Shown: piece by piece, positions 55,476-64,000 of the stretch
Layout of the letters: each line of letters starts with the position of its first letter
Numbering within the stretch: the stretch's first letter is position 1
Translations under genes and position numbers: made by a program
Assembly: GCF_900177745.1 (NCBI RefSeq)
Contig: NZ_FXAR01000005.1
Coordinates: 1-64,000 of the forward strand
Origin: Corynebacterium pollutisoli
Lineage (GTDB): Bacteria > Actinomycetota > Actinomycetes > Mycobacteriales > Mycobacteriaceae
Length of the DNA: 64,000 bases
Reading direction: 5' to 3'
The notes under the pieces: generated by a model
Databases searched by the model: none
Told to the model about the DNA's origin: nothing
The model's input: only the letters and a program-made list of their open reading frames with translations

Positions 55476-56365
55476 CCGCCCGCCGCAGCCTCCTGGCGGC
55501 GGTGACGGTCGCGGCGTCGATAAGCATGTCGGCGTGTGTCACCAACGTCGAGGACGGCCACCCGGAGGGGTGGCAGCCGATCATCCCGGACGAGGTTCCC
55601 GAAATCGCGGCGCTGGTGCCGGATGAGGTGGCCGCCGACGGCGTGCTCACCGGCGGCGTCAACCCGCCGTTCGCGCCCTTCGAGCTCAAGGACTCCGACG
55701 GCACCATCATCGGCCTGGAGATGGACCTGGCGGCGGCCACCGCAGCCGTCATGGGTCTCGAGTTCCAGCCGGTGGAGCAGGACTTCGCCATGATCCTGCC
55801 CGCCGTGCAGGCCGGCACCCTCGACGCGGGCACCACGGGGCTGACGGACAACGAGGAGCGGCGGAAGAACTTCGACTTCGTCAACTTCCTCTACGCCGGC
55901 ATCCAGTGGGCGCAGCCGACGGGGTCCGACGTCGACCCGGCGCACCCCTGCGGTCTGACCGTCGCGGTGCAGCGCACCACCGTCTCCGAGACCGACGACG
56001 TCCGCCCCAAGTCCCAGGCGTGTGAGGAGGCCGGGGATGACCCCGTCACCGTCCTGTCCTACGACACCTCCGACAACGCGGCGCTCGCCGCGCTCATCGG
56101 GCGTGCCGACGCCCTGTCCGCCGACTCCCCCGTCACCGCCTGGGCCGTCTCGCGTTCCGACGGCCGCCTGGAGCTCACCGGCGACATGTTCGACGCCGCC
56201 CCCTACGGCTGGGCCGTGCCGAAGGACTCCCCGCTGGGCCCGGCGATGGCCACCGCGTTGCAGCACCTCATCGACACCGGTGACTACGAGCGCATCCTCG
56301 CCCAGTGGGGCGTGACCACCGGTCTCATCGACCGCGCCATGATCAACGAGAAGGAGATCGCATGA
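55472..56365 (+). CDS. amino-acid ABC transporter binding lipoprotein
   Basis: 297 residues. Lipobox SMSACVT (Cys about residue 22). Type-2 binding protein: NPPFAPFELKD, GLEMDLAAATAAVMG, TGLTDNEERRKNFDFVNFLY and PYGWAVPKDSPLGPAMATALQHLI. Polar amino-acid (Glu/Gln/His-like) ligand. It is the first of a three-gene operon with the permease and ATPase. A copy of CGTCGATAAGC sits in its signal-peptide codons. Confidence 0.92.
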   Translation: MTARRSLLAAVTVAASISMSACVTNVEDGHPEGWQPIIPDEVPEIAALVPDEVAADGVLTGGVNPPFAPFELKDSDGTIIGLEMDLAAATAAVMGLEFQPVEQDFAMILPAVQAGTLDAGTTGLTDNEERRKNFDFVNFLYAGIQWAQPTGSDVDPAHPCGLTVAVQRTTVSETDDVRPKSQACEEAGDDPVTVLSYDTSDNAALAALIGRADALSADSPVTAWAVSRSDGRLELTGDMFDAAPYGWAVPKDSPLGPAMATALQHLIDTGDYERILAQWGVTTGLIDRAMINEKEIA

Positions 56366-57276
56366 GCACCCCCGCCACTCCGGCACCGATCCAGGCGAAG
56401 CCGCTGCGCCACCCGGGCCGCTGGATCCTCGCGGCCGTCGTGCTGGGCCTGTTCGCCTGGTTCATCATCGGCGCGCTGCGCAACGAGGCCTACGGCTGGG
56501 AGACCTACCGGGCGTACCTCTTCGACACCCGCATCGCCACCGCCGCCCTGCACACCCTGGCGCTGACGGTGCTGGCCATGCTCATCGGCGTGGTCCTCGG
56601 CGCGACGCTGGCCGTCATGCGCATGTCGCCCAACCCGGTGCTGCGCGGCGTGGCATGGGTGTACCTGTGGGTGTTCCGTGGGACACCGGTGTACGTGCAG
56701 CTGGTGTTCTGGGGCCTGCTCGGGTCGCTTTATCAAAGTATCAACGTCGGGTTCGCGGAGATTGACCTGCAGTCCCTGCTGAAGAACGCCTTCCTCCTCG
56801 CCGTGCTGGGCCTGGGCCTCAACGAGGCCGCCTACATGGCCGAGATCGTCCGCTCCGGTATCTCCTCGGTCCCCGAAGGCCAGATGGAGGCCTCCAAGGC
56901 CCTCGGCATGAGCTGGACCATGACCATGCGCCGCACCGTCATGCCGCAGGCCATGCGCATCATCATCCCGCCGACGGGCAACGAACTGATCTCCATGCTC
57001 AAGACCACCTCGCTCGTCGTCGCCGTGCCCTACACCCTCGAGCTCTACGGCCGCTCCATGGACATCGCCGCCGCGCTCTTCGAGCCGGTGCCCATGCTGC
57101 TGGTGGCCGCCACCTGGTACCTCGCCGTCACCTCCCTGCTCATGGTCGGCCAGTACTACCTGGAGAAGCACTTCGAGAAGGGCGCGCGCCGCGAGCTCAC
57201 CGCCCGCCAGCTCGCCGCCCTGGCCGACGCCGAGGGCACCGTCCCCGGCAACATTTCCGTCGTGAAGGAGAACTGA
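56362..57276 (+). CDS. amino-acid ABC transporter permease
   Basis: 304 residues. Polar amino-acid HisM-type permease with the EAA loop ([27 protein letters not shown]). ATGA overlap with the binding-protein gene and 1 nt before the ATPase, so one operon. Confidence 0.93.
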   Translation: MSTPATPAPIQAKPLRHPGRWILAAVVLGLFAWFIIGALRNEAYGWETYRAYLFDTRIATAALHTLALTVLAMLIGVVLGATLAVMRMSPNPVLRGVAWVYLWVFRGTPVYVQLVFWGLLGSLYQSINVGFAEIDLQSLLKNAFLLAVLGLGLNEAAYMAEIVRSGISSVPEGQMEASKALGMSWTMTMRRTVMPQAMRIIIPPTGNELISMLKTTSLVVAVPYTLELYGRSMDIAAALFEPVPMLLVAATWYLAVTSLLMVGQYYLEKHFEKGARRELTARQLAALADAEGTVPGNISVVKEN

Positions 57277-57277
57277 C

Positions 57278-58042
57278 ATGACCGAGCTCATGATCGACGC
57301 CCAGCAGGTCTGCAAGTCCTTCGGCTCCCTCGAGGTGCTCACGGGCATCGACCTGCAGGTCCCCCGCGGTGAGGTCGCCTGCCTCATCGGCCCCTCCGGC
57401 TCCGGCAAGTCCACCTTCCTCCGGTGCGTCAACCACCTCGAGAAGGTCACCGCCGGCCGCCTCTACGTCGACGGCGACCTCATCGGTTACCGCGAGCGCG
57501 ACGGCGTCCTCTACGAGATCTCCGAGAAGGAGGCCGCCCGCCAGCGTGCCGACATCGGCATGGTCTTCCAGCAGTTCAACCTCTTCCCCCACCGCACGGT
57601 GCTGGAGAACGTCATCGAGGCGCCCGTCCACGTCAAGGGCACCCCGGTGGCCACCGCGAAGAAGCGCGCCCTCGAACTGCTCGACCAGGTCGGACTGGCA
57701 CACAAGGCGAACGCCTACCCGGTGCAGCTCTCCGGCGGTCAGCAGCAGCGCGTCGCCATCGCCCGCGCCGTCGCGATGGACCCCAAGCTCATGCTTTTCG
57801 ACGAGCCCACCTCCGCCCTCGACCCCGAGCTCGTCGGAGAGGTCCTCCGCGTCATGCGCGAGCTGGCCGACGACGGCATGACCATGCTCGTGGTCACCCA
57901 CGAGATGGGCTTCGCCCGCGAGGTCGCCGACACCGTCGTGTTCATGGACGGCGGCCGCGTCGTCGAGGCCGGCACCCCGGCGCAGGTGCTGGACAACCCG
58001 CAGGAGGGCCGCACCCGCGCGTTCCTCTCCTCGCTGTTCTAA
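57278..58042 (+). CDS. amino-acid ABC transporter ATPase
   Basis: 254 residues. Walker [11 protein letters not shown]-loop, signature LSGGQQQR, Walker [16 protein letters not shown]-loop VVTHEMGFA. GlnQ/HisP type. Its 3' end overlaps the convergent NUDIX gene by 4 bp. Confidence 0.95.
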   Translation: MTELMIDAQQVCKSFGSLEVLTGIDLQVPRGEVACLIGPSGSGKSTFLRCVNHLEKVTAGRLYVDGDLIGYRERDGVLYEISEKEAARQRADIGMVFQQFNLFPHRTVLENVIEAPVHVKGTPVATAKKRALELLDQVGLAHKANAYPVQLSGGQQQRVAIARAVAMDPKLMLFDEPTSALDPELVGEVLRVMRELADDGMTMLVVTHEMGFAREVADTVVFMDGGRVVEAGTPAQVLDNPQEGRTRAFLSSLF

Positions 58043-58566
58043 CGCAGGTCCCGGGAGTCGAAGATGTTGCGCTGGTCGAGGAAGTCGAACACGAAGCGCA
58101 CCGCCGACTCGCGGTAGTTGATGAACTGCCCGGCCCGCAGCAGCCCCACCACGTCGTCGAGATCCGCCCAGCGGACCTCGGCGACCTCGTCGTTGGGCAC
58201 GGCGGCCAGGGGCAACGGGACGTCGGTACGCAGCAGGTAGAAGTCGTCGAAACCGTACTGGAAGTTGAACGTGAAGCTGGGGCGCGCGAGCTCGATGTCG
58301 AGGCCGAGTTCCTCCCGGACCTCCCGCAGCGCGCCCTCGCGGCTGGTCTCCCCGGCGTGAACGCTGCCGCCGACGGAGAAGTCCCACAGGCCCGGCCAGT
58401 CCGGTTTGGTGTCGGTGCGGCGCTGGATGAGCATCTGCCCGCGGTCGTTGAACAGGCACACGTGGACGACGACGTGCAGCTCACCGTCGCGCAGCCCGGC
58501 AGCCCGGTCGGCGGTGCGGCCGAGGGGCAGGCGGTTGTCGTCGAGCAGGTCCCACAGCTCACTCAC
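58039..58566 (-). CDS. NUDIX hydrolase
   Basis: 175 residues from GTG 58566 (overlaps the upstream TGA as GTGA). Nudix box [22 protein letters not shown], the EEL core intact. An isopentenyl-diphosphate-isomerase-like/MutT layout with [17 protein letters not shown]; substrate unknown. Confidence 0.88.
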   Translation of the reverse strand: MSELWDLLDDNRLPLGRTADRAAGLRDGELHVVVHVCLFNDRGQMLIQRRTDTKPDWPGLWDFSVGGSVHAGETSREGALREVREELGLDIELARPSFTFNFQYGFDDFYLLRTDVPLPLAAVPNDEVAEVRWADLDDVVGLLRAGQFINYRESAVRFVFDFLDQRNIFDSRDLR

Positions 58567-59234
58567 GGCAACCACTCCGCGGCGACCTCACCGGTGTAAC
58601 CCTGCTCCCGCAGCGTGGTGACCCACTCCTCCAGCGGCAGGCTGCCCGTCCCCGGGGCACCGCGGCCGGGGTTGTCGGCCACCTGCACGTGCTCCGGCGG
58701 GACGCTGAGATCGACGGCGTCGTTGACCGCCAGGTGGTAGAGGTCGAGCAACAGCCCACCGTACTCGAGGAGCGGGCGCGCGTCGTCGACGGTGGTGACC
58801 GGGTAGTCCGGGGTCGCCGAGATCGGCTCCACCATGGCCACTCCCCCGAATCGCCTGCCGACGTCCCGTGCCACCGCCGCGAACCTGCGTTCCTGGTCGG
58901 CGCTCAGCTCGGTCCCACCGCGGCCGAGGAGGAGGTTGAACCGGCGCACCCCGGTGAGCTCGTGGAAGCGCTCGACGGCGTCGAGGTGGGCGTCGGGAAG
59001 ATCCTGTTCATGGAGGATGCCGCGGTCGCCGGCAGCCAGGTCACCGCCGAACATGTTGAGGGCGATGAGCTGCTTGTTCCTGGCCTCGAGCTCGCCGACT
59101 ACGTGGCGGATCTCCGCGTCCGTCGGGTCCGGGTGGGCGAAGGGCCACCACAGCTCGACCCTGGTCGTCGGGGCGGCGTCGAGGCCCTCGAGGTAACTAG
59201 TGCGTCCGATGGAGCAGTTCGTCGCGGTGATCAT
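58563..59234 (-). CDS. TIM-barrel sugar-phosphate isomerase-like protein
   Basis: 223 residues from ATG 59234. Xylose-isomerase-like/hydroxypyruvate-isomerase fold: RVELWWPF, VEPISATPDYPVTTV and HVQVADNPGRGAPGTG, the last a family landmark. A TAGAGT box seven bases before the ATG (shared with the divergent SDR promoter) indicates leaderless. Slightly shorter than usual (about 250). Confidence 0.8.
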   Translation of the reverse strand: MITATNCSIGRTSYLEGLDAAPTTRVELWWPFAHPDPTDAEIRHVVGELEARNKQLIALNMFGGDLAAGDRGILHEQDLPDAHLDAVERFHELTGVRRFNLLLGRGGTELSADQERRFAAVARDVGRRFGGVAMVEPISATPDYPVTTVDDARPLLEYGGLLLDLYHLAVNDAVDLSVPPEHVQVADNPGRGAPGTGSLPLEEWVTTLREQGYTGEVAAEWLP

Positions 59235-59241
59235 GCGCTCC

Positions 59242-59251
59242 ACTCTACGAT
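59242..59251. promoter_or_regulatory. overlapping divergent -10 boxes
   Basis: TAGAGT on the minus strand (59247-59242) and TACGAT on the plus strand (59246-59251) overlap by two bases. Each lies 6-7 nt before its start codon, leaving only 23 bp between the two genes. Both mRNAs look leaderless, and the two promoters probably exclude each other. Confidence 0.5.
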
Positions 59252-59257
59252 GGTCAC

Positions 59258-59962
59258 ATGGACAACAAGGTTGCAGTGGTCACCGGTGCCGGCGGTGGAC
59301 TGGGAAGAATGTTCGCGCAGGCCCTGGGTGCCGACGGCTGGTCCGTCGCCCTCCTGGGGCGCACCCGCGAGACCCTCGAGGAGACCGCCGCCGGAGTGGC
59401 GGATGCCCTCGTGGTGGTGTGCGACGTGGCGGACGAGGAGTCGGTGGCGGGTGCCTTCGACGAGATCACGGGGCACTACGGTCGCCTCGACCTGCTGGTG
59501 AACAACGCCGGGGTCCCCGGCCCCACCGGTGAACTGCACACCATCGACCCCGCAGAGTGGCGCCGCACCTTCGAGACCAACACCACCGGCGTGTTCCTGT
59601 GCACGCAGGCCGCTTTCGCGTGGATGGCCGACAACGGCGGCGGGCGCATCATCAACAACGGTTCCATCGCCGGCCACTCCCCGCGCGCCGGCGTCGCCGC
59701 CTACGCCGCGTCGAAGGCGGCGGTGGCCAGCCTCACGGTGTCGACCTCCCTCGACGGGCGCCCCCACGGCATCACCGCCACCGAGCTCGACATCGGCAAC
59801 GCCCGCACCGCCCTGCTGGGTTCTTTCACCGGCTCCGAGCCGATGTTCGACGCCGCCGAGGCCGCCCGCCTTCTCGTGGCCGTCGCCGCGATGCCGGCCG
59901 AGGTGAGCGTCGATCAGGTGACCGTGACGGCCGCGGGCATGCCCTACCTCGGCCGGGGATAA
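59258..59962 (+). CDS. short-chain dehydrogenase/reductase
   Basis: 234 residues. Rossmann motif VTGAGGGLGR, NNAG in LLVNNAGVPGP, catalytic Ser in INNGSIAGHS, and YAASK. NAD(P)-dependent oxidoreductase; with the TIM-barrel and NUDIX neighbours it may belong to a small sugar/polyol pathway, but this is a guess. Confidence 0.9.
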   Translation: MDNKVAVVTGAGGGLGRMFAQALGADGWSVALLGRTRETLEETAAGVADALVVVCDVADEESVAGAFDEITGHYGRLDLLVNNAGVPGPTGELHTIDPAEWRRTFETNTTGVFLCTQAAFAWMADNGGGRIINNGSIAGHSPRAGVAAYAASKAAVASLTVSTSLDGRPHGITATELDIGNARTALLGSFTGSEPMFDAAEAARLLVAVAAMPAEVSVDQVTVTAAGMPYLGRG

Positions 59963-59984
59963 CCACCGGTAGAACGGCACTTTT

Positions 59985-60000
59985 CCACCCCCGGGGGTGG
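59985..60000 (+). terminator. palindrome after SDR gene
   Basis: CCACCCCCGGGGGTGG, a perfect 16-bp palindrome 23 bp after the SDR stop. There is no U-run; it may be a terminator hairpin. Confidence 0.4.
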
Positions 60001-60018
60001 TCATGTCCGATGGACGTT

Positions 60019-60043
60019 CTAGAGTGCGGGTCGAACACTCTAG
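60019..60043 (+). promoter_or_regulatory. inverted repeat at HNH gene promoter
   Basis: CTAGAGTG (60019-60026) and CACTCTAG (60036-60043), exact inverted arms nine bases apart. The left arm contains a -10-like TAGAGT. It looks like an operator, or a hairpin in the 5' UTR of the HNH gene. Confidence 0.4.
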
Positions 60044-60066
60044 CGACACCCTGGGAGGTGTGTCCC

Positions 60067-61425
60067 GTGTCCGCCTACTACACAGTCAACAATCCCGACG
60101 ACCCCCTGGCGGTGGCCTCCACCGCCGTCACCCGGGCGCAGTACACCCTGTGGCGCGGCCAGGCCGACGCCGTCGACGTCCAGCTCGACTCCGACGCCGT
60201 CTACGCGCCCATCGTCCGTTCCACGGGCGAGGGCAAGTGGACGGTCGAACACAACCTGTTCGCCCTCGCGACCCTCGACGAGCTGCCGCGGCTGCGGGCG
60301 CTCGTCGAGGAGCTGTACCACCTCGACATGAAGCGCCTGCGCGCCATCGAGTCCGCACTGGCCATGGCCGACCGGGAGTACTTCCCGCAGCTGGACTCCC
60401 GGATCACCGAATACCTCACCCCCACCCGTGCCAACCAGCCGTTGCCCTCCCCGAAGGCGATCAAGAAGCGGATCCAGGCGATGGTCAACGAGCTCGACTG
60501 CTCGATCACCACCGACCAGGAGGACCCGGATCTGCCCCAGCTCACCTACCACGTGGAGTTCAACGCCGACGGCACCGCGGACTTGTCCGCCCGGATGGAT
60601 GCGGCGTCGGCGGCGGCCGTCGACAAGCGGGTGCGGGCACTGGCCCGGAAGCGGGGCATCGGCCTCGCCGAGGCGCACGCGCTGCTGGTCACCGGAGAGG
60701 ACGAGGGGGTGACGGTCACCCTCAACCTCTACCGGGCGCACGATGTGCCCGACGCCCCGACTTACCTGCCCCGGGCCGGCTGGCTGAACCCGCACCGCTC
60801 CGCGGAATGGGAGGGCAGGGCCACCACGACCCGGGACATGGACATCATCCGCGACAAGGTGAGCCGGGGATACAACACGCCGGAGGACATCGAGGCCTGC
60901 GTCGAGGGCATCGACGACCAGTGCATCTTCCCCTGCTGCGAGGCTCCGGGGGAATTTTGCGACAACGACCACACCGTCGACTACGACGACGGCGGGCCGA
61001 CCACCGCAGGCAACCTGCGGAAGCTGTGCCGCCGTCACCACAACCTCAAGACGTCGGGCCACATCCGCTACGTCATCTGCCCCGCCACCGGCAACGCCAT
61101 CTTTCTCTTCGCCGACGGCAGCTGGGTGGAGAACGAGTCGGACGGCCCGCTGGCCGCGGAGAACCGCAGGTGGGTGCAGACCTTCCGGCAGCGCCGTGAC
61201 GCCCGCAACGAGCGCGTCCGGGCCGCGGCGCAGGAGCGCCGACGTCTGCTAGGCGAGGCCGCTGATGCCGCGCACGAGGGCGGTGACACCGCCGGCGGTG
61301 GCGAGCAGGAGGGCGAGGGTTCGTGCCCGTGGTCGGCTGACCTTCTTACTGAGGCGGACGCCGAGCCACAGGCCGACGGCCATGCCGATGATGCCCACGG
61401 GCCACACGAGCCAGTTGGTGTCTGA
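60067..61425 (+). CDS. DUF222/13E12-type HNH endonuclease-like protein
   Basis: 452 residues from GTG 60067, GGGAGG upstream. A helical DUF222-like N-terminal region is followed by an HNH motif: CIFPCC..C.NDHTVDY then NLRKLCRRHHNLKTSG. These are abundant repeated genes in actinobacteria, suspected mobile or restriction-like. After about RRRLLGEA (near 61260) the last 55 or so codons are antisense to the TauE gene, so the tail is probably not original. Confidence 0.8.
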   Translation: MSAYYTVNNPDDPLAVASTAVTRAQYTLWRGQADAVDVQLDSDAVYAPIVRSTGEGKWTVEHNLFALATLDELPRLRALVEELYHLDMKRLRAIESALAMADREYFPQLDSRITEYLTPTRANQPLPSPKAIKKRIQAMVNELDCSITTDQEDPDLPQLTYHVEFNADGTADLSARMDAASAAAVDKRVRALARKRGIGLAEAHALLVTGEDEGVTVTLNLYRAHDVPDAPTYLPRAGWLNPHRSAEWEGRATTTRDMDIIRDKVSRGYNTPEDIEACVEGIDDQCIFPCCEAPGEFCDNDHTVDYDDGGPTTAGNLRKLCRRHHNLKTSGHIRYVICPATGNAIFLFADGSWVENESDGPLAAENRRWVQTFRQRRDARNERVRAAAQERRRLLGEAADAAHEGGDTAGGGEQEGEGSCPWSADLLTEADAEPQADGHADDAHGPHEPVGV

Positions 61426-61995
61426 GAGGTCACCCGCACCGAGGAGGATCTTGATGCCGAAGGAGATGGCGCCGGCCACCATGAAGATGGGCTGCAGGGT
61501 GGCGGCGAAGGACTGCTGCGCCCAGCGCGACGCCTGCGCGTACACGGTGATCGCGGGTCCGGCGATGCCGGCGAGGGTGTTCATGAAGCCGCCGACAACA
61601 CCGGCCACCACGGCGGGCGCGTTGCCGGTGGCCGGCGGGATGTACTTCTGCCCGAAGGTGGTCACGGCCAGCGCCAGGAGCAGCAGCGCGCCGACGAGGG
61701 CCTGCAGCAGCGCCGGGGAGAACTCCCGCACGAGCAGAGCTCCGGGTACCGCGCCGATGATGAGCACGGAGGCGATGAGGGAGAACTTCCGCCAGTCGAC
61801 GTACTCGCGGACGGTGGCCGTGGTCGCGGCGGCGTTGAGGAACGCCAGGACATTGACCACGAGGATGCCCTCGACCGGGCCCATCGTCACCGCGAGGACC
61901 GGGCCGGCGACGAGCCCGAGGCCCATGCCGGAGATCCGTTGCAGGGCGGACCCGACGAGGACGATGAGGAGAAGGAGCAGGAGATCGGCAAGCAC
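61249..61995 (-). CDS. TauE/SafE-family transporter
   Basis: 248 residues, about eight transmembrane segments in two halves (ISGMGLGLVAGPVLAV, and GVVGGFMNTLAGIAGPAITVYAQ). The family exports sulfite or organosulfonates. GTG 61995 with TAGTCT six bases upstream (leaderless). The 3' end overlaps the HNH gene by 177 bp. Confidence 0.88.
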   Translation of the reverse strand: MLADLLLLLLIVLVGSALQRISGMGLGLVAGPVLAVTMGPVEGILVVNVLAFLNAAATTATVREYVDWRKFSLIASVLIIGAVPGALLVREFSPALLQALVGALLLLALAVTTFGQKYIPPATGNAPAVVAGVVGGFMNTLAGIAGPAITVYAQASRWAQQSFAATLQPIFMVAGAISFGIKILLGAGDLSDTNWLVWPVGIIGMAVGLWLGVRLSKKVSRPRARTLALLLATAGGVTALVRGISGLA

Positions 61996-62013
61996 CCGCT
62001 CAGACTACTCCCC

Positions 62014-62490
62014 CTATTGGGAGTACTTCTCCTTGACCGCGTCGACGACCGGGTCCGGCAGCAGACCGGAGACGTCACCGCCGTACTTGGCGACCTCCTT
62101 GCACAGGGAGGAGGAGATGTAGCCGTACTTCTCGTCGGTGAGGAGGAAGAAGGTGTCGATCCCCGACAGGCGACGGTTCATCTGCGCCATCGGCAGCTCG
62201 TACTCGTAGTCGAGCGCGGTGCGCAGGCCCTTGACCAGCGCGGAGATCCCGTGCTCGGAGGTGTAGTCGACGAGCAGTCCACCCCACCAGTCGACGCTGA
62301 GGTTGGGGACGTCGGCGGTGACCTCCCGGATGAGGTCCATGCGCTCGTCGATGGTGAACAGCCCCGACTGCTTGTTGGGGTTGCCGGTGACCAGCACGAC
62401 GACCTCGTCGAAGTGGCTGGCGGCGCGGCGGAAGATGTCGAGGTGCCCCATGGTCACGGGGTCGAAGGATCCTGGGCAGACGGCTTTCAC
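62014..62490 (-). CDS. coaD: phosphopantetheine adenylyltransferase
   Basis: 158 residues, CoA synthesis. Nucleotidyltransferase motif GSFDPVTMGH at the N-terminus and YGYISSSLCKEVA near the C-terminus. The start abuts rsmD. Confidence 0.97.
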   Translation of the reverse strand: MKAVCPGSFDPVTMGHLDIFRRAASHFDEVVVLVTGNPNKQSGLFTIDERMDLIREVTADVPNLSVDWWGGLLVDYTSEHGISALVKGLRTALDYEYELPMAQMNRRLSGIDTFFLLTDEKYGYISSSLCKEVAKYGGDVSGLLPDPVVDAVKEKYSQ

Positions 62491-63063
62491 TTAAACGTCC
62501 TCTCGGTGGTAGACGGCCATGTCCATGCGTGCGATGCCGTAGGTGCGCTTCTTCAGTTTCTGGGTGGTGGGCACGTACTCCGGCGGCCAGGCGGTCTCCG
62601 GGGAGGACACGTGGCGCTCGACGACCACGGCGGCACCGTCGACCAGCGCGGGCTTCAGCGCCTCGAGCATCTCGACGACGGCCTCGTCGGTGAGCTCGTA
62701 CGGCGGGTCGGCGAGCACCATGGTGAAGTGCTCCCGCGGGGCGTGCGCCAGGTAGGTGGACGCCTTCGTCTCCTCGATGCTCACGCGGGGATGCTTCACG
62801 ACGTCCGCGTTGTGCCGGATGATCTTCACGGCCGCCGGGTTGTTCTCCACGAGGACCACCTCGGCGGCACCGCGGGAGGCGGCCTCGAGGCCGAGGGCCC
62901 CGGAGCCGGCGAAGAGGTCGAGGACGCGGGCGTCGGCGAAGCCGAAGCGGACCTGGAGCGAGGAGAAGAGCCCCTCGCGGGCGCGGTCGGAGGTGGGGCG
63001 GGTGCCGGCGGGCGGGACCTTGATCCTCCGGCCGCGGGCCTCTCCGGAGACGATGCGGGTCAT
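62491..63063 (-). CDS. rsmD: 16S rRNA (guanine966-N2)-methyltransferase
   Basis: 190 residues. SAM motif VLDLFAGSGALGLEA and the catalytic DPPY (LADPPYEL). It acts on G966 of 16S rRNA. Start codon overlaps the end of the carrier-protein gene by 4 nt. Confidence 0.95.
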   Translation of the reverse strand: MTRIVSGEARGRRIKVPPAGTRPTSDRAREGLFSSLQVRFGFADARVLDLFAGSGALGLEAASRGAAEVVLVENNPAAVKIIRHNADVVKHPRVSIEETKASTYLAHAPREHFTMVLADPPYELTDEAVVEMLEALKPALVDGAAVVVERHVSSPETAWPPEYVPTTQKLKKRTYGIARMDMAVYHREDV

Positions 63064-63269
63064 TCGGTGACCTCCAGCAGCAGGTCGCCGCCGAGGACAT
63101 CCTGGAAGTCCTCCACGGCGAGGCGCCCGACGACACCCGGCCCCGGCGCCAGGACGGGGGCCTCGAGTTTGACGGCCTCGACGGTGGCCAGCGGTTCACC
63201 GGTGGTGACGTGGTCGCCGGCGGCCACGTGGTAGCGCACGATGCCGGCGAAGGGGGCGCAGATATCCAT
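63060..63269 (-). CDS. biotin/lipoyl-type carrier protein
   Basis: 69 residues, a single biotinyl/lipoyl beta-barrel. The modification site reads EAVKLEAP instead of the biotin consensus EAMKM, with the Lys kept. It is a recG-carrier-rsmD-coaD arrangement seen in other actinobacteria. It may be a small acyl-CoA-carboxylase carrier or a redundant biotin acceptor. Confidence 0.8.
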   Translation of the reverse strand: MDICAPFAGIVRYHVAAGDHVTTGEPLATVEAVKLEAPVLAPGPGVVGRLAVEDFQDVLGGDLLLEVTE

Positions 63270-63279
63270 GCCCTACACC

Positions 63280-64000
63280 CTAGCTTTTCTCCAGGTACTC
63301 CCGGTCCACGCGGTCGATCTCCAGGACGAGGCGCTGGGCGAGCAGCGGGTGGCGTTCGACGAGGGCGGTCGCGTCGCTGGTAGCGCGGTCGATGATGGGA
63401 AAGTCCCGCAGCAGGTTGAGCAGGCGGACGGTTTTCGCGGCGCCGGACTGGCTGGTGCCCAGGACATCGCCCTCCTGGCGGTGGAGAAGGTCGAGCTCGG
63501 CGAGAGCGAAGCCGTCGGAGGTCTCGGCGACGGCGTGGATGCGCTGGTCGGCGTCGGAGCCTTTCTCGGCGAAGGTGTGGAAGATGCACAGCGACTCGTG
63601 CCCGCCACGGCCGACGCGGCCCCGCAGCTGGTGGAGCTGGGAGACGCCGAAGAGCTCGGATTCACGGATGAGCATGACGGTGGCGTTGGGGACGTCGACG
63701 CCGACCTCGATGACGGTGGTGGAGACGAGCACCTGCACCTCCCCGGAGGCGAAGCGGCGCATCATGAGGTCCTTCTCGTCGGCGGGCATGCGTCCGTGGA
63801 GGTAACCGACGTGGAAGTCACGGAAGGGGCCTTGACCAAGGATCTCGAAGAGGTCGAGGACGCCGCCGGGGCCGTCGATACGCGGGCACACCACGTAGGC
63901 CTGCCGTCCGGCCTCGACGTCCTGCCCGATGCGGGTGATGGCGCGTCGCACCCACGTCGGCTTGTACTCGGGCACGACGACGGACTCGATGGGGCGTCGC
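63280..64000 (-). CDS. recG: ATP-dependent DNA helicase RecG (3' part)
   Basis: C-terminal ~240 codons; the 5' part lies beyond the right edge. Helicase motifs V and VI: VLVSTTVIEVGVDVPNATVM and QLHQLRGRVGRG, with the RecG C-terminal wedge/TRG-like region (DLLHRQEGDVLGTSQSG). It reverses stalled replication forks. Confidence 0.93.
   Translation of the reverse strand, partial: RRPIESVVVPEYKPTWVRRAITRIGQDVEAGRQAYVVCPRIDGPGGVLDLFEILGQGPFRDFHVGYLHGRMPADEKDLMMRRFASGEVQVLVSTTVIEVGVDVPNATVMLIRESELFGVSQLHQLRGRVGRGGHESLCIFHTFAEKGSDADQRIHAVAETSDGFALAELDLLHRQEGDVLGTSQSGAAKTVRLLNLLRDFPIIDRATSDATALVERHPLLAQRLVLEIDRVDREYLEKS

Overview
The window is a chromosomal segment of a high-GC Actinobacterium, almost certainly Corynebacterium. 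Gene content and order (tyrS, the arg cluster, pheST, trmH, rplT-rpmI-infC, uvrA, uvrB, coaE, ptsG, rpsA, polA) follow the conserved corynebacterial/mycobacterial arrangement. The glucose permease sits next to coaE and rpsA as in Corynebacterium. Many genes have a TANNNT -10 box 6-8 nt upstream of the start codon and no Shine-Dalgarno sequence, which indicates leaderless mRNAs. No prophage, insertion sequence or CRISPR array was seen. Family names come from reading protein motifs; no database search was run.

Layout. 1-314: promoter and leader of an rRNA operon whose 16S gene lies beyond the left edge. 315-5158 (minus): tyrS, a Trm112-like protein, and a three-gene surface cluster (XpaC-like membrane protein, binding-protein/vWA lipoprotein, anchored binding protein). 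5212-13695 (minus): complete arginine operon argC-J-B-D-F-R-G-H with a putative ARG box at the argC promoter. 13799-20249: small hypotheticals, pheS-pheT, an rRNA/tRNA methyltransferase and an AbiEi/nuclease-like protein. 20452-21912: infC-rpmI-rplT behind a long leader that contains a terminator hairpin; infC appears to start at AUC. 21914-28041: surface lipoproteins, a large membrane protein, and uvrA with a putative SOS box. 28112-33905 (plus): MBL hydrolase, DoxX-like protein, HelD/HelR-type helicase and a standalone DUF262-DUF1524 (GmrSD-type) defence-like gene with visibly different base composition.

33980-43677: two universal stress proteins, uvrB, lipoprotein, nitrobindin-like protein, CDF transporter, DUF4259 protein, coaE, ptsG and rpsA. 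43870-49003: methyltransferase, a coupled trio (Cys-rich copper-storage-like, SRPBCC, deleted HAD), GNAT and polA. 49069-51738: an odd class-I-shaped tRNA with a CAA anticodon, then a Na/Pi symporter, a small helical protein and a PstS-like lipoprotein. 51796-58042: secreted SGNH hydrolase, remains of a pyruvate:ferredoxin oxidoreductase operon, DUF368 transporter and a polar amino-acid ABC transporter. 58039-64000: NUDIX, TIM-barrel isomerase, SDR, DUF222/HNH protein, TauE, coaD, rsmD, a small biotin/lipoyl carrier and the 3' part of recG.

Most notable points: (1) a non-palindromic 11-mer CGTCGATAAGC occurs 12 times, in genes and in gaps, on both strands; (2) the POR locus has lost its beta subunit and most of a ferredoxin-type subunit through a deletion; (3) infC has a putative AUC start and attenuator; (4) several genes carry apparent deletion scars (HAD, GNAT, the HNH/TauE junction).
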